Assembly: GCA_947588645.1 (NCBI GenBank)
Contig: CANPYO010000008.1
Coordinates: forward strand, 1-39,332
DNA from: an uncultured Akkermansia sp.
GTDB taxonomy: Bacteria > Verrucomicrobiota > Verrucomicrobiia > Verrucomicrobiales > Akkermansiaceae
Length of the DNA: 39,332 bases
Direction of reading: 5' to 3'
Below are positions 7,462-15,409 of this stretch, one piece after another; position 1 is the first letter of the stretch; each line of letters opens with the position of its first letter. A program made the translations under genes and the position numbers. The notes beneath the pieces were generated by a model that ran no database searches, was not told where the DNA came from, and was given only the letters and a program-made list of their open reading frames with translations.

Positions 7462-8206
7462 GGGGCGGAGGAAGTTGAGCTCGGCTCAACAAGTCAAGTA
7501 TCTGTTCGCGCGGTTTATCCGGCCAGCACTTGTTGGAGATAGGATTGGCGGGACTGGGATGCAAGATGCTACCTAAGGTGAAGGTGGTTTCAGGGATGGC
7601 TGTGGCGGCGATTTGTAGCTGCTGCAGGGCATAGGCGCCCACGCCGATGAGGCAGGTGGGGCGCAACGCGCGAATGAGGCGCACCAGATGGCGCTGACAG
7701 GCTCTATCAATGCGGGTGGCTTGCTCGCGCGGAAGCTGGGTGGGAGGAATATTGGCGCCGCTTTCGCTCATCCAGATGAGCGGGCAATAGTTGGCGACAT
7801 AAGCCTGATCGAAGAAGCGCTCAGCTGTGCCGTAGAGTTGTTCGAAAAGCCCCCATAGCCGCCGTCCGCTCACTTCGGAGCGTGGGCAGGAAAAGCCTTG
7901 GATGGGACGTTTGGGATGCGTTTTTTCAGGCTGACCGACAGCGGCGGTGATGCCCATCCAGAGGGTGACAGCGGGGATTTCGCCAAAGGGCACACCGGTC
8001 TGTGCCATGCCGAAGGGACCTGGGTTCATGCCCAGGTAGAGCACCTGCTTGGGAGTTGTGGCGAAGCGGCGGATATAGGCCTCGTGTCCGGCCCATGCAT
8101 AGTTGAGTGGGTTGTAGGTGAAAGCAACGGGCGGCACAAAACGCAGGGTGTCCATTTCTGCCGAAAGCTCACGCGCGGCGGTCAAAACTTCATCAAGGCA
8201 ATCCAT
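7409..8206 (-). CDS. SMUG1-type uracil-DNA glycosylase
   Basis: This base-excision repair enzyme removes uracil and some oxidised pyrimidines from DNA. It is identified by the SMUG1 active-site motif GMNPGPFGMAQTGVPFGE (residues 59-76), by ANYCPL (138-143) and by HPSPANP (216-222). The product is 265 residues. The last 17 residues (PGQTHLREGNQRRQQSY) and the stop codon are read from the end of MITE copy 1, so the original C-terminus has been replaced. The conserved catalytic part is intact, so the protein is probably still functional. The start was chosen because a promoter ends 6 bp before this ATG. It is divergent from parA with 75 bp between them. Confidence 0.9.
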   Translation of the reverse strand: MDCLDEVLTAARELSAEMDTLRFVPPVAFTYNPLNYAWAGHEAYIRRFATTPKQVLYLGMNPGPFGMAQTGVPFGEIPAVTLWMGITAAVGQPEKTHPKRPIQGFSCPRSEVSGRRLWGLFEQLYGTAERFFDQAYVANYCPLIWMSESGANIPPTQLPREQATRIDRACQRHLVRLIRALRPTCLIGVGAYALQQLQIAATAIPETTFTLGSILHPSPANPISNKCWPDKPREQILDLLSRAQLPPPPGQTHLREGNQRRQQSY

Positions 8207-8212
8207 GCGAGC

Positions 8213-8242
8213 ATGATAGCACAAAGAAGCGGTATTGACCAA
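8213..8242 (-). promoter_or_regulatory. Promoter abutting the SMUG1 gene start
   Basis: On the minus strand this is TTGGTC, an 18-bp spacer, TATCAT and six bases, then ATG. The predicted transcript begins at the start codon. It lies back to back with the parA promoter and does not overlap it. Confidence 0.5.
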
Positions 8243-8254
8243 CAAAATATCGGC

Positions 8255-8283
8255 TTGAAAAGAGTGGGAGAATTCGGTAAAAT
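8255..8283 (+). promoter_or_regulatory. Candidate parA promoter overlapping the annotated start
   Basis: TTGAAA, a 17-bp spacer and TAAAAT are present. The last two -10 bases are the first two bases of the ATG at 8282. If used, transcription begins near 8290 and translation would begin at GTG 8291, seven bases after the -10 box, giving MKVIAIANQ. Confidence 0.45.
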
Positions 8284-9055
8284 GCCGGACGTGAAGGTAA
8301 TCGCCATAGCAAATCAGAAGGGAGGGGTTGGCAAGACCTCGACGGCAGTGAATCTCGCTGCGGCTTTGGCGGCTCGGGGCAAGGAGGTGCTGCTCATCGA
8401 TGTGGATTCGCAGGCCAATGCAACCTCCGCTCTTGGTTTTTCTGTGGCAGGGGAACAGAGTCTCTACCAAGCTCTCATCGGCAAATGCACGTTAGAGAAC
8501 CTCGTCATCTCCGCCAATCGCCGCCACCTTTCGCTCGTACCTTCGCACATGGATCTTTCGGGTGTCGAGGTGGAGCTTACGCAGGGGGGAGAGCATACCG
8601 GTTGCATGCAACGCGCATTGGCCGGGTTGCGGGAAAGCTCCGCGTTCGACTACGTGTTTTTAGATACACCGCCTTCGCTCGGCGTGCTGATGACGGCGTC
8701 GCTGTGCGCGAGTGATGAAGTGCTCACGCCGATGCAGTGCGAGTTTTTGAGCTTGGAGGGGCTCTCAAAGATTCTTTTCGTGATTGATCAGATACGCGAC
8801 AGTGGCATTCAGCCCGGCATCATCCACGAGGGCATCCTCATGACCATGTACAACAACACGAACCTGGCCAATCAGGTGATTGATCAGGTGCAGGAGAACC
8901 TGCCGGACAAGATATACGAAACCGTGATACCCCGCTCGGTACGCGTGGCAGAGGCGCCCAGTTTCGGACGTACCGTGCTGGAGCACGACCCGGAAGGAGC
9001 GGCTGCCTGGGCTTATAAAAATGCGGCGAAGGAATTTTTGCGCCGCCATCGGTGA
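8282..9055 (+). CDS. parA: ParA/Soj-type chromosome partitioning ATPase
   Basis: This is a deviant Walker-type ATPase of the ParA/MinD superfamily. It dimerises on ATP, binds DNA non-specifically and moves ParB-bound origin regions. NQKGGVGKTSTAVNLAAALA (deviant Walker A, starting near residue 12), LLIDVDSQANAT (Walker A') and YVFLDTPPSLGVL (Walker B) are present, and the 257-residue length fits Soj. No parB follows; the next gene is comF, overlapping the stop as TGATG. The ATG at 8282 has a poorly placed GGGAG 11 bp upstream. GTG 8291 is the alternative suggested by the promoter. Without a nearby parB, a role on another cargo cannot be excluded. Confidence 0.88.
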   Translation: MPDVKVIAIANQKGGVGKTSTAVNLAAALAARGKEVLLIDVDSQANATSALGFSVAGEQSLYQALIGKCTLENLVISANRRHLSLVPSHMDLSGVEVELTQGGEHTGCMQRALAGLRESSAFDYVFLDTPPSLGVLMTASLCASDEVLTPMQCEFLSLEGLSKILFVIDQIRDSGIQPGIIHEGILMTMYNNTNLANQVIDQVQENLPDKIYETVIPRSVRVAEAPSFGRTVLEHDPEGAAAWAYKNAAKEFLRRHR

Positions 9056-9798
9056 TGTTGCGCTGGATTTACCCGAGCCTGTGCGAGTTGTGCCACGAGC
9101 CGTGCGAGCAGGAGCTCTGTGAGGATTGCATCGCTCAACTTCCCGCCGTGCCGTTGCCCATTTGTTTGTACTGTGGATCTCCCGTAGCCGGTGAGCAGCA
9201 TGATCCCATGCGCTGTGCGCAGTGTGGCGCAGCTCCGCGTTATTACGACTTCGCACGCAGTGCATACTTGACGGATGCTTCCACGCGTCACTTGGTGCAT
9301 GCCATCAAGTACCGCCACGCCAACTACCTTGCGGGTATCATGGGCGAGCTGCTCAACCGTCTGTGGGAAGATACGCCTCAGCTCATGCAGCCGGGGCAGT
9401 ATTGCATCGTACCTGTTCCGGCCACGCGAGCTCATCTCTTTGCGCGGGGCTACAATCAGGCGGAGGAAATAGCTCGCGCGTTAGCTCGGCTGCGTGGTCT
9501 GCCGGTGTGCTGCGCCCTCAAACGCATCCCCACCGGAGCTGAGAGCCAAACTCGCCTCTCTGCCGGAGAACGCCGCCGCAATGCTATGCAATCCTACAGG
9601 GCTCTGTCGGCTTACGCAAGCGGTCGCCGCAAGTTGCCCGGCTCAGATGTGGTGCTGGTGGATGATGTGTACACCACCGGCAGTACAGCCCATGCCTGTG
9701 CCAAGCAGTTGCGCAAACTTTCCGGGGTGCGACGCGTGGGGGTTCTCACCTTTCTGCGCGCGCGTGGACGAAGAGATGACGCAGGACGACCTCATTAG
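9055..9798 (+). CDS. comF: ComF family phosphoribosyltransferase-like protein
   Basis: The ComF/GntX family has an N-terminal zinc-ribbon region and a C-terminal type I phosphoribosyltransferase domain. In competent bacteria ComF acts with the DNA-uptake helicase; elsewhere its role is unclear. Four CxxC pairs are seen at residues 10/13, 22/25, 37/40 and 54/57. The PRPP-binding motif VVLVDDVYTTGST is at 199-211, and RGYNQAEEIARAL, typical of the family, is at 131-143. The product is 247 residues. The start ATG shares one base with the parA stop, so translational coupling is likely. No other competence gene is in the window. Confidence 0.88.
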   Translation: MLRWIYPSLCELCHEPCEQELCEDCIAQLPAVPLPICLYCGSPVAGEQHDPMRCAQCGAAPRYYDFARSAYLTDASTRHLVHAIKYRHANYLAGIMGELLNRLWEDTPQLMQPGQYCIVPVPATRAHLFARGYNQAEEIARALARLRGLPVCCALKRIPTGAESQTRLSAGERRRNAMQSYRALSAYASGRRKLPGSDVVLVDDVYTTGSTAHACAKQLRKLSGVRRVGVLTFLRARGRRDDAGRPH

Positions 9799-9799
9799 C

Positions 9800-9960
9800 G
9801 TTCCCACTGCTCCGCTGCGCATTATAGATCGTACCTCGAAAATCGTACATCGTACATAGGCGCCGTCAGGCGCTCCCGCTCCCCTGCGCAATGCGCGCTC
9901 ACTTTTCAAATCGTACCTCGTACCTCGAAAATCGTACATAGGCAGACTTTGTCTGCCCCG
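9800..9960. repeat. Two octamer arrays with different hairpins between comF and xerD
   Basis: At 9830-9860 an array (ATCGTACCTCG, ATCGTACATCG) ends in CATAGGCGCCGTCAGGCGC. At 9908-9958 a second array ends in CATAGGCAGACTTTGTCTGCC, a perfect 7-bp hairpin. The conserved CGTACATAG followed by unrelated hairpins shows the modular nature of these repeats. Both flanking genes end here, converging on the block. Confidence 0.7.
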
Positions 9961-9981
9961 CCTGCCTTGGGTCTTGTCGTT

Positions 9982-10905
9982 TTAATGCATCCTGCCGCGA
10001 GGGTGGAAGTTTTTGTGGAGGGACACGAGTCTCTTTTGCTCCACGTGGGTGTAGATTTGGGTGGTTGCCAGGTCGGCGTGACCGAGCATATCCTGGATGA
10101 CTCGCAAGTCGGCTCCATTCTCCAGCAAGTGTGTGGCAAAGGAATGGCGCAAAATGTGAGGAAACACATTTTCATCCAACCCGGCGGCAGCGGCTCGCGC
10201 TTTGATGATCTGGCGGATACGCTCGCGGGTGAGCTTGCCTCCACGGCGGGAGAGAAAAACCACGCGCGGATCCGGTTTGCCCACTGCCAGCAGCAGGGCG
10301 CGCGCGTGTTCGCGATAATACCGCACCGCCCGTGCCGCTTCCCCGCCCAGTGGCACATAGCGCGTTTTGTCTCCCTTACCGGTGATGCGTACAAATCCCT
10401 CGTCCCAGTCCACTTGCTCCGGTCGTAGGGAGACGAGTTCACTCACCCGCAGTCCACTGCCATAGAGCATCTCCAGGATGGCCCGGTCGCGCGCGCCGAA
10501 GGGTAAATCCTCCGGGTCGATGCTTTCCATCAGCAGACGCACATCTTCCTCCGAGAGCGTTTGAGGTATTTGCATGCTCATGCGACCGCTTTGCACCAAT
10601 GCAGCCGGGTTGGAAGGCAAGACGTGCTGCGCTGCCAGATAGCGGAAAAAAATGCGCACATGAACCATCATAATACGCGCGCTGGACGCCGCCAATCCCT
10701 CTGCAAGCAGGTCATGATGGTACTCCACGAGCGTGGAGTCCTGCACTTCATCCGGGGAGATGGAACGCTGCTGCAGGTAGCGGCGCAGGCGGGTGAGACT
10801 CTGTCGGACGGAGCTGCGGTAGTGGGGGCTCAGCCCGCGTTCTGCGGCCAGGTAGAGCAAAAATTGCTCGATGGTGGCGCCCATTTCTTGCAGGCTCAGG
10901 CTCAT
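9982..10905 (-). CDS. xerD: XerD-type tyrosine recombinase
   Basis: Xer recombinases resolve chromosome dimers at dif. An N-terminal SAM-like core-binding domain (about residues 10-95) precedes the catalytic domain. The complete catalytic set is visible: R153 (SGLRVSEL), K177 (GKGDK), H250 and R253 (HILRHSFATHLL), H276 (LGHADLATT) and the nucleophile Y285 (IYTHV). The 307-residue length is typical. XerC cannot be excluded from sequence alone. It is the last gene of a minus-strand operon, 13 bp after the DUF486 gene. No phage or integron genes are nearby, so a housekeeping role is most likely. Confidence 0.9.
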   Translation of the reverse strand: MSLSLQEMGATIEQFLLYLAAERGLSPHYRSSVRQSLTRLRRYLQQRSISPDEVQDSTLVEYHHDLLAEGLAASSARIMMVHVRIFFRYLAAQHVLPSNPAALVQSGRMSMQIPQTLSEEDVRLLMESIDPEDLPFGARDRAILEMLYGSGLRVSELVSLRPEQVDWDEGFVRITGKGDKTRYVPLGGEAARAVRYYREHARALLLAVGKPDPRVVFLSRRGGKLTRERIRQIIKARAAAAGLDENVFPHILRHSFATHLLENGADLRVIQDMLGHADLATTQIYTHVEQKRLVSLHKNFHPRGRMH

Positions 10906-10918
10906 TGGCGCGTGCTGA

Positions 10919-11287
10919 TCAGGCGGCCATCAAGGCTTCGCGGTTCACAAAAAAAACGGCTGCCAGCAAACAGAGAAAGGCCCACAGGTAATCCCACTTC
11001 CACTGCTCGCCCATGTAGAGAATCATGAAAGGAACAAAAACACTCAGCGTAATCACCTCCTGCATGATTTTGAGCTGAGCGAGTGTCAGTCCTGCCGAGC
11101 GGCCGATGTGATTGGCCGGTATCATCAGACAGTATTCGAAAAACGCCAGCCCCCAACTCATCAGGATGAGCTTCCACATACCCTGCGACACGCTTTCCCC
11201 GGGCTTGCGCAGGAATCCGTACCACGCAAAGGTCATGACGGTATTGCTCAGGATGAGCAGAACAGCGGTAGCTATCAGTCGGTACAT
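10919..11287 (-). CDS. DUF486 family small membrane protein
   Basis: The 122-residue protein has four predicted membrane segments (about residues 3-22, 38-56, 73-90 and 98-115). The DUF486 hallmarks are present: SNTVMTFAWYGFL, SWGLAFFEYCLMIPANHIG and QLKIMQEVITLSVFVPF. DUF486 proteins are grouped with the drug/metabolite transporter fold, but their substrate is unknown. It starts 5 bp after the mutase stop and ends 13 bp before xerD, so the three genes form one operon. Confidence 0.85.
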   Translation of the reverse strand: MYRLIATAVLLILSNTVMTFAWYGFLRKPGESVSQGMWKLILMSWGLAFFEYCLMIPANHIGRSAGLTLAQLKIMQEVITLSVFVPFMILYMGEQWKWDYLWAFLCLLAAVFFVNREALMAA

Positions 11288-11292
11288 GTCGG

Positions 11293-13236
11293 TTACCGTT
11301 TGACCCTTCTGCCTTCACAGTCACGCAGCAGCGCTTGCCAAAGCGAATCAATGCCGATAGAAACCGCTTCCTTCGAGGTGACCAAGTCGGCGCCGGGTTG
11401 ACTGTGGGCGAAAAGGTAGAACTTAATTTTGGGCTCGGTGCCACTGGGGCGCACGGCAAAGCTGCGACCATCTGCCAGATCGATGAAAAGTAAATTTTCT
11501 GCCGGTACAGGGTCTCCCTCGGCATCCTTCATCGTGCCATGCGAGAAGTCGCGCACGGCAACCACGGGCGAGCCATCCATCTGTGCGGGCGGGTCAGAGA
11601 TAAAGCTGCGTGTGAGTGCGGCAATTTGCGTCGCGCCGTCCGCGCCTTCCATGACCAGGCTCTTTCCCGCTTCCTGGTAGTAGCCGAATTGCGTGTAAAG
11701 CGAGTTGAGACACTCCAACAGTCCGGTGCCTCGGGATGCAAGGTATGCGTTCAGCTCTGCCAGGCAAAGCGCGGCAGCATTCGCATCCTTGTCCCGCACA
11801 AAATCTTGCGCCAGGTAGCCATAACTCTCCTCCCCGCCAAAGACGAAGTACTTGCTGTGTTGCAGGCGTAGGGAACGAGTCGAGGCTTCATCCATGCGGC
11901 GGTAGTCGGCGCGCAGGTTTTCGGGGATGGCGTGCTCGTATTTGCCCAGTTTAGCGGCAATATACTTGAAGCCGGTGAGCACATTGACCGTCTGTATGTC
12001 ATAGGCTGCGGCCAAGGCATCCTGCAGCGGGCTGGTCACGTAGGTTTTCACCATCACAGCGTGCTCCGCGTTTTGAGCGGTTATAATCCCAAGCTCGCGC
12101 ATGCTCATGCATCGGTACCAGGCCAGCAGGCAACCTGTCTGGTTGCCGGTGAGCAGCTGCATCTTACCCGTCGTCTTGTCACGCACGGCAATTCCCATGC
12201 GGTCACTGTCCGGATCAGTGGCAATGACCAAGTCGGCATTCTCCGCATCAGCTTGGGCGATAGCCATATCCAAAGCAGGTGCATTTTCCGGATTGGGGCT
12301 CTGCACGGTGGGAAAACGGCCATCCTGCACGTCCTGCGCTGCCACGGTGCTCACCCGACAGCCCAGCTCGCGCAGCAGCGGCACAATGCAGCGCTTGCCG
12401 GTGCCGTGCAAATTGGTGTACACAACCTTTGCCGCTCCTGCCTGCGCAAACACCTCCGGACGGAGGATGATGCCCTTCAATCGCTCCATAAATCGCGCAT
12501 CCATCTCCGCCCCCAGCGTGCGCAGCGAGCCTCGTTCAGCCTCAGGAAGAGGAGTATAGGTATCACTCGTCAGTGCATTCACCTCGGCAATCACACCCGT
12601 ATCGTGCGGTGGCACCAGCTGAGCCCCATCGTTAAAGTATGCCTTGAATCCGTTATCGTGCGCTGGGTTGTGCGAGGCGGTAATGACCACACCGGTATCG
12701 GCATTCAGCTCGCGGATGGCAAAGGAGACTTCCGGTGTAGAGCAGGGACCGTCGAAAAGAGCGCAGTCGCAGCCCAGATCCGTCGCAATTTTTGCGCATA
12801 GTTCGGCAAATTCGCGCGAGAAATGGCGTGTGTCGTGCCCCACAACAATCAGCGGCTTGCGAGTACCGACGAATTGTCGCACATACGTGATGAGTCCGCG
12901 CATGGCTCGCCCCACATTGTAGAAGTTCATGCATGCCGTTCCCACGCAGGGGTGCTCCGGCCTTCCGTTCACCCCGCCGCGACCCTGTTCGGCCGCGGTG
13001 ACAGTGGCGCCGATGGTGCGCCCGCGCAGGCCGCCTGTTCCAAAGGCGAGAGTCTTGTAAAACCGGTTGTTGAGCTCTTCCCAGTTTTTTTCTTCCGTGA
13101 GCTCACTCACAGCCGCCGCCGCTATGGGATCCACCGTGCCGCTCAGCAGCAACCGGATATTCTTCAGCGCCGCCTCCTGCAGTTCCCCCTCAGCCACAGC
13201 CCCCTCCAATGCATGCAATTCTTGCTCGCTCATCAT
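11293..13236 (-). CDS. Alpha-D-phosphohexomutase (phosphoglucomutase/phosphomannomutase)
   Basis: The enzyme interconverts hexose 1- and 6-phosphates. It has the four-domain layout of the phosphohexomutase superfamily. The phosphoserine loop TASHNPAHDNGFKAYF has S188, the Mg-binding loop DPDSDR is at 341-346, the sugar-recognition loop is GGEESYG (about 452), and the phosphate-binding loop RPSGTEPK is near the C-terminus. At 647 residues it resembles the long PGM2/PgcA-type enzymes more than the roughly 450-residue AlgC/GlmM types. Glucose versus mannose preference cannot be decided. The first two codons are both ATG. A TTGGCT-17-TAGAAT promoter ends 9 bp before the first. DUF486 and xerD follow in the same operon. 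Confidence 0.92.
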   Translation of the reverse strand: MMSEQELHALEGAVAEGELQEAALKNIRLLLSGTVDPIAAAAVSELTEEKNWEELNNRFYKTLAFGTGGLRGRTIGATVTAAEQGRGGVNGRPEHPCVGTACMNFYNVGRAMRGLITYVRQFVGTRKPLIVVGHDTRHFSREFAELCAKIATDLGCDCALFDGPCSTPEVSFAIRELNADTGVVITASHNPAHDNGFKAYFNDGAQLVPPHDTGVIAEVNALTSDTYTPLPEAERGSLRTLGAEMDARFMERLKGIILRPEVFAQAGAAKVVYTNLHGTGKRCIVPLLRELGCRVSTVAAQDVQDGRFPTVQSPNPENAPALDMAIAQADAENADLVIATDPDSDRMGIAVRDKTTGKMQLLTGNQTGCLLAWYRCMSMRELGIITAQNAEHAVMVKTYVTSPLQDALAAAYDIQTVNVLTGFKYIAAKLGKYEHAIPENLRADYRRMDEASTRSLRLQHSKYFVFGGEESYGYLAQDFVRDKDANAAALCLAELNAYLASRGTGLLECLNSLYTQFGYYQEAGKSLVMEGADGATQIAALTRSFISDPPAQMDGSPVVAVRDFSHGTMKDAEGDPVPAENLLFIDLADGRSFAVRPSGTEPKIKFYLFAHSQPGADLVTSKEAVSIGIDSLWQALLRDCEGRRVKR

Positions 13237-13245
13237 AGCAACGCT

Positions 13246-13274
13246 ATTCTAGCATGCGCAGAATGATTAGCCAA
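13246..13274 (-). promoter_or_regulatory. Promoter of the phosphohexomutase operon
   Basis: On the minus strand this is TTGGCT, a 17-bp spacer and TAGAAT, with the -10 box ending 9 bp before the first ATG. It predicts a leader of about 2 nt. Confidence 0.5.
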
Positions 13275-13295
13275 CTTTTTTTTCGTACCCCCAGT

Positions 13296-13592
13296 GCAAA
13301 CGCATTTTCTAATGCGTTTGCCCCACACGTGTCCCAATAAAATCTTCTCCAGGCTCATTCAACCCATCCCTCATGCGTTTCCCATGGATGAAGAAGGTAA
13401 GCCCGACAAGATGTCAAACCATGGACGATTCGGCATAGCGTAACAGCAGATGCCTTCCTCCTATCAACGCATCATCATTTCAAGAATTTCGCCCCGCACC
13501 TGCTCCGCTCCCCCGCGCAACGCGCGCAAATTCCTCAAATCGTACATTGTACCTCGTACATAGGCAACCGCATTTTCTAATGCGTTTGCCCC
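13296..13592. repeat. Repeat block between the mutase operon and the cytochrome bd operon
   Basis: The block starts with an element left-end hairpin (13296-13321), joined directly to the 54-bp repeat at 13324-13377, the same order as at 4435-4516. The GC-rich module CGCCCCGCACCTGCTCCGC (about 13477-13535) follows, then an octamer array and a second left-end hairpin (13563-13590). This one has a mismatch in the stem (CAACCGCATT against AATGCGTTTG). No gene is seen. Confidence 0.75.
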
Positions 13593-13621
13593 GCGTTTGC
13601 CCTGGTTTCTTTTCTTTTTTC

Positions 13622-13651
13622 TTGCTCAAGGGCAGGGGAGTAGGGTAGAAT
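13622..13651 (+). promoter_or_regulatory. Promoter of the DUF4492-cydAB operon
   Basis: TTGCTC, an 18-bp spacer and TAGAAT are present, with the -10 box ending 8 bp before the ATG of the DUF4492 gene. A leaderless or 1-nt-leader transcript is expected. I see no obvious FNR- or ArcA-like operator. Confidence 0.5.
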
Positions 13652-13659
13652 AGTGGACG

Positions 13660-13860
13660 ATGAGCTTACGTGGCATCTGCAGGTTTTACAGAGATGGCTT
13701 TCGGCGCATGACGTTGGGACGCACGCTATGGTGCATTATCCTGCTCAAGTTAGCGATTATCTTTGTGGTGCTGCGTGTGTTCTTCATGACACCGTATTTG
13801 CAGGGCACGGATGAACAAAAAAGCCGTGCTGTGGCAGAGGAATTAACAAATCGAAACTGA
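13660..13860 (+). CDS. DUF4492 small membrane protein, cytochrome bd operon
   Basis: The 66-residue protein has one membrane helix (about residues 22-44). It carries the DUF4492 pattern: FYRDGFRRMTLGRTLWCIILLKL, then VFFMTP and a C-terminal DEQKSRAVAEEL. DUF4492 genes are known to sit directly before cydA in several phyla. The function is unproven, but a small accessory subunit or assembly factor of the oxidase is plausible. It ends 2 bp before the cydA start and shares its promoter. No CydX-like gene follows cydB, so this protein may fill a similar role. Confidence 0.85.
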   Translation: MSLRGICRFYRDGFRRMTLGRTLWCIILLKLAIIFVVLRVFFMTPYLQGTDEQKSRAVAEELTNRN

Positions 13861-13862
13861 TC

Positions 13863-15389
13863 ATGGAACCCATCGATACCTCTCTCATTGACTGGTCACG
13901 CGCGCAATTTGCGCTCACAGCCATGTACCATTGGATATTCGTGCCGCTTACACTTGGACTGGGGCTGATTATGTGCATCATGGAGGCCATCTATGTGCGC
14001 ACGGGCAAAGAGTTTTGGAAAGCCACCACGCGGTTTTGGATGAAGCTTTTTGGCATCAACTTCGCCATGGGCGTGGCTACCGGCATTATTCTCGAGTTTG
14101 AGTTCGGCACCAATTGGAGCAACTACAGTTGGTTTGTGGGTGATATTTTCGGGGCGCCGCTGGCCGTGGAAGGTATCGTGGCATTTTTCCTGGAGGCTAC
14201 GTTCATCGCGCTCATGTTTTTTGGGTGGGATAAGCTGGGGAAAAAGACGCATTTGCTCTCCACGTGGATGACTGTGCTGGGGGCTACTTTCTCGGCGTGG
14301 TGGATTCTCGTCGCTAATTCATGGATGCAATACCCGGTAGGCATGGAGTTTAACCCCGAAACAGTGCGCAGTGAGATGGTGAGTTTTGCTGCCGTAGCGC
14401 TCTCCCCCGTAGCGATCACCAAATTCATGCACACAGTTACTTCATCATGGGTGCTAGGGGCGGTATTTGTGGTGGGCGTGAGTGCGTGGTACTTGCTGCG
14501 CGGCAGGCACACGGATTTTGCGAACGCCAGCATCCGCGTGGCATCCCTATTCGGTTTGTTTGCGGCGTTGCTCACGGCGGCGACAGGTCACCAAAGCGGT
14601 GTAGATATTGCCCGTCACCAGCCCATGAAACTAGCCGCGGCGGAGGGGCTTTACGAGGGAGGCACGCATATCGGTCTGGTAGGAGTAGGGCTTCTCAAGC
14701 CGGGGGTCAACTGGGCTCATCCCGAGGAGGACCCGTTCCTGTTCAAGTTTGAGATACCCTGCGGTCTCTCCATGCTCGCCACGAATACGCCGGATGGCTA
14801 TGTGCCCGGCATTAAGAACCTGCTGGAAGGCGGTTATGTGGGTGAAGACGGCTTGACGGCTCCCTCTGCTGCGCAGAAAATGGCATTCGGACGCAAGGCG
14901 ATTGACGCCCTGCGCGATTGCAAACGCGGGACGGATGGAGAGCAGACAGAAATCCTGCGCGAGAACTTCCCTTATTTTGGCTATGGCTACCTCAAGACGC
15001 CTGAAGAGCTGGTGCCGCCCGTAGCTGCCACGTTTTACTCCTTCCGCGTGATGGTGATTTTGGGCGGGTATTTCTTGGCGCTTTTCGCAGGTTTGTTGAT
15101 GGTCGGCAAGCGCATCGCGGCGTGGAAACCGGCGCTGCTCATGATCCTGCTGAGCATTCCTCTGGCGTATGCAGCCAGTGAAGCCGGTTGGATTGTGGCA
15201 GAGGTGGGACGCCAGCCGTGGGCCATTCAGGATTTGCTGCCCAACTGCGCGGCCGTATCCAAGCTTTCTGTTTGCTCGGTGCAGACAACATTCTGGATTT
15301 TCGCGGTGCTCTTTACGGTACTTCTCGTGGCAGAGCTTTGTATTATGCTGCGTGCCATTGCCGCCGGCCCCGAAAAAGAATGCGCCTAA
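13863..15389 (+). CDS. cydA: Cytochrome bd ubiquinol oxidase subunit I
   Basis: CydA carries haems b558, b595 and d and the quinol site of the bd oxidase. This inner-membrane enzyme reduces oxygen to water at low oxygen tension. Candidate haem ligands are visible: H23 (MYHW), H190 (KFMHTVTSSW) and M397 (FRVMV). E103 and E111 lie in EGIVAFFLE. The Q-loop residues K256 and E261 (KLAAAEGLYEG) are present. The roughly 150-residue stretch before FYSFRVMV indicates the long Q-loop type. GWIVAEVGRQPW near the C-terminus is diagnostic. The product is 508 residues, about the usual size. It lies in an operon with DUF4492 upstream and cydB 20 bp downstream. Confidence 0.97.
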   Translation: MEPIDTSLIDWSRAQFALTAMYHWIFVPLTLGLGLIMCIMEAIYVRTGKEFWKATTRFWMKLFGINFAMGVATGIILEFEFGTNWSNYSWFVGDIFGAPLAVEGIVAFFLEATFIALMFFGWDKLGKKTHLLSTWMTVLGATFSAWWILVANSWMQYPVGMEFNPETVRSEMVSFAAVALSPVAITKFMHTVTSSWVLGAVFVVGVSAWYLLRGRHTDFANASIRVASLFGLFAALLTAATGHQSGVDIARHQPMKLAAAEGLYEGGTHIGLVGVGLLKPGVNWAHPEEDPFLFKFEIPCGLSMLATNTPDGYVPGIKNLLEGGYVGEDGLTAPSAAQKMAFGRKAIDALRDCKRGTDGEQTEILRENFPYFGYGYLKTPEELVPPVAATFYSFRVMVILGGYFLALFAGLLMVGKRIAAWKPALLMILLSIPLAYAASEAGWIVAEVGRQPWAIQDLLPNCAAVSKLSVCSVQTTFWIFAVLFTVLLVAELCIMLRAIAAGPEKECA

Positions 15390-15409
15390 TCTCTCACCCG
15401 ACTCAACCT

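Noticed and set aside
9982-10905. Tyrosine recombinase as a prophage or integrative element integrase
   Set aside because: It has the length and motifs of XerC/D, lies in a metabolic operon, and no phage genes or attachment repeats are near.
10902-11525. 207-codon minus-strand frame over the mutase end and the DUF486 gene
   Set aside because: It is a shadow frame; the DUF486 and mutase frames carry clear family motifs over the same bases.
11932-12801. 289-codon plus-strand frame opposite the mutase gene
   Set aside because: It is antisense to highly conserved mutase codons, with no recognisable domain and no start signals.
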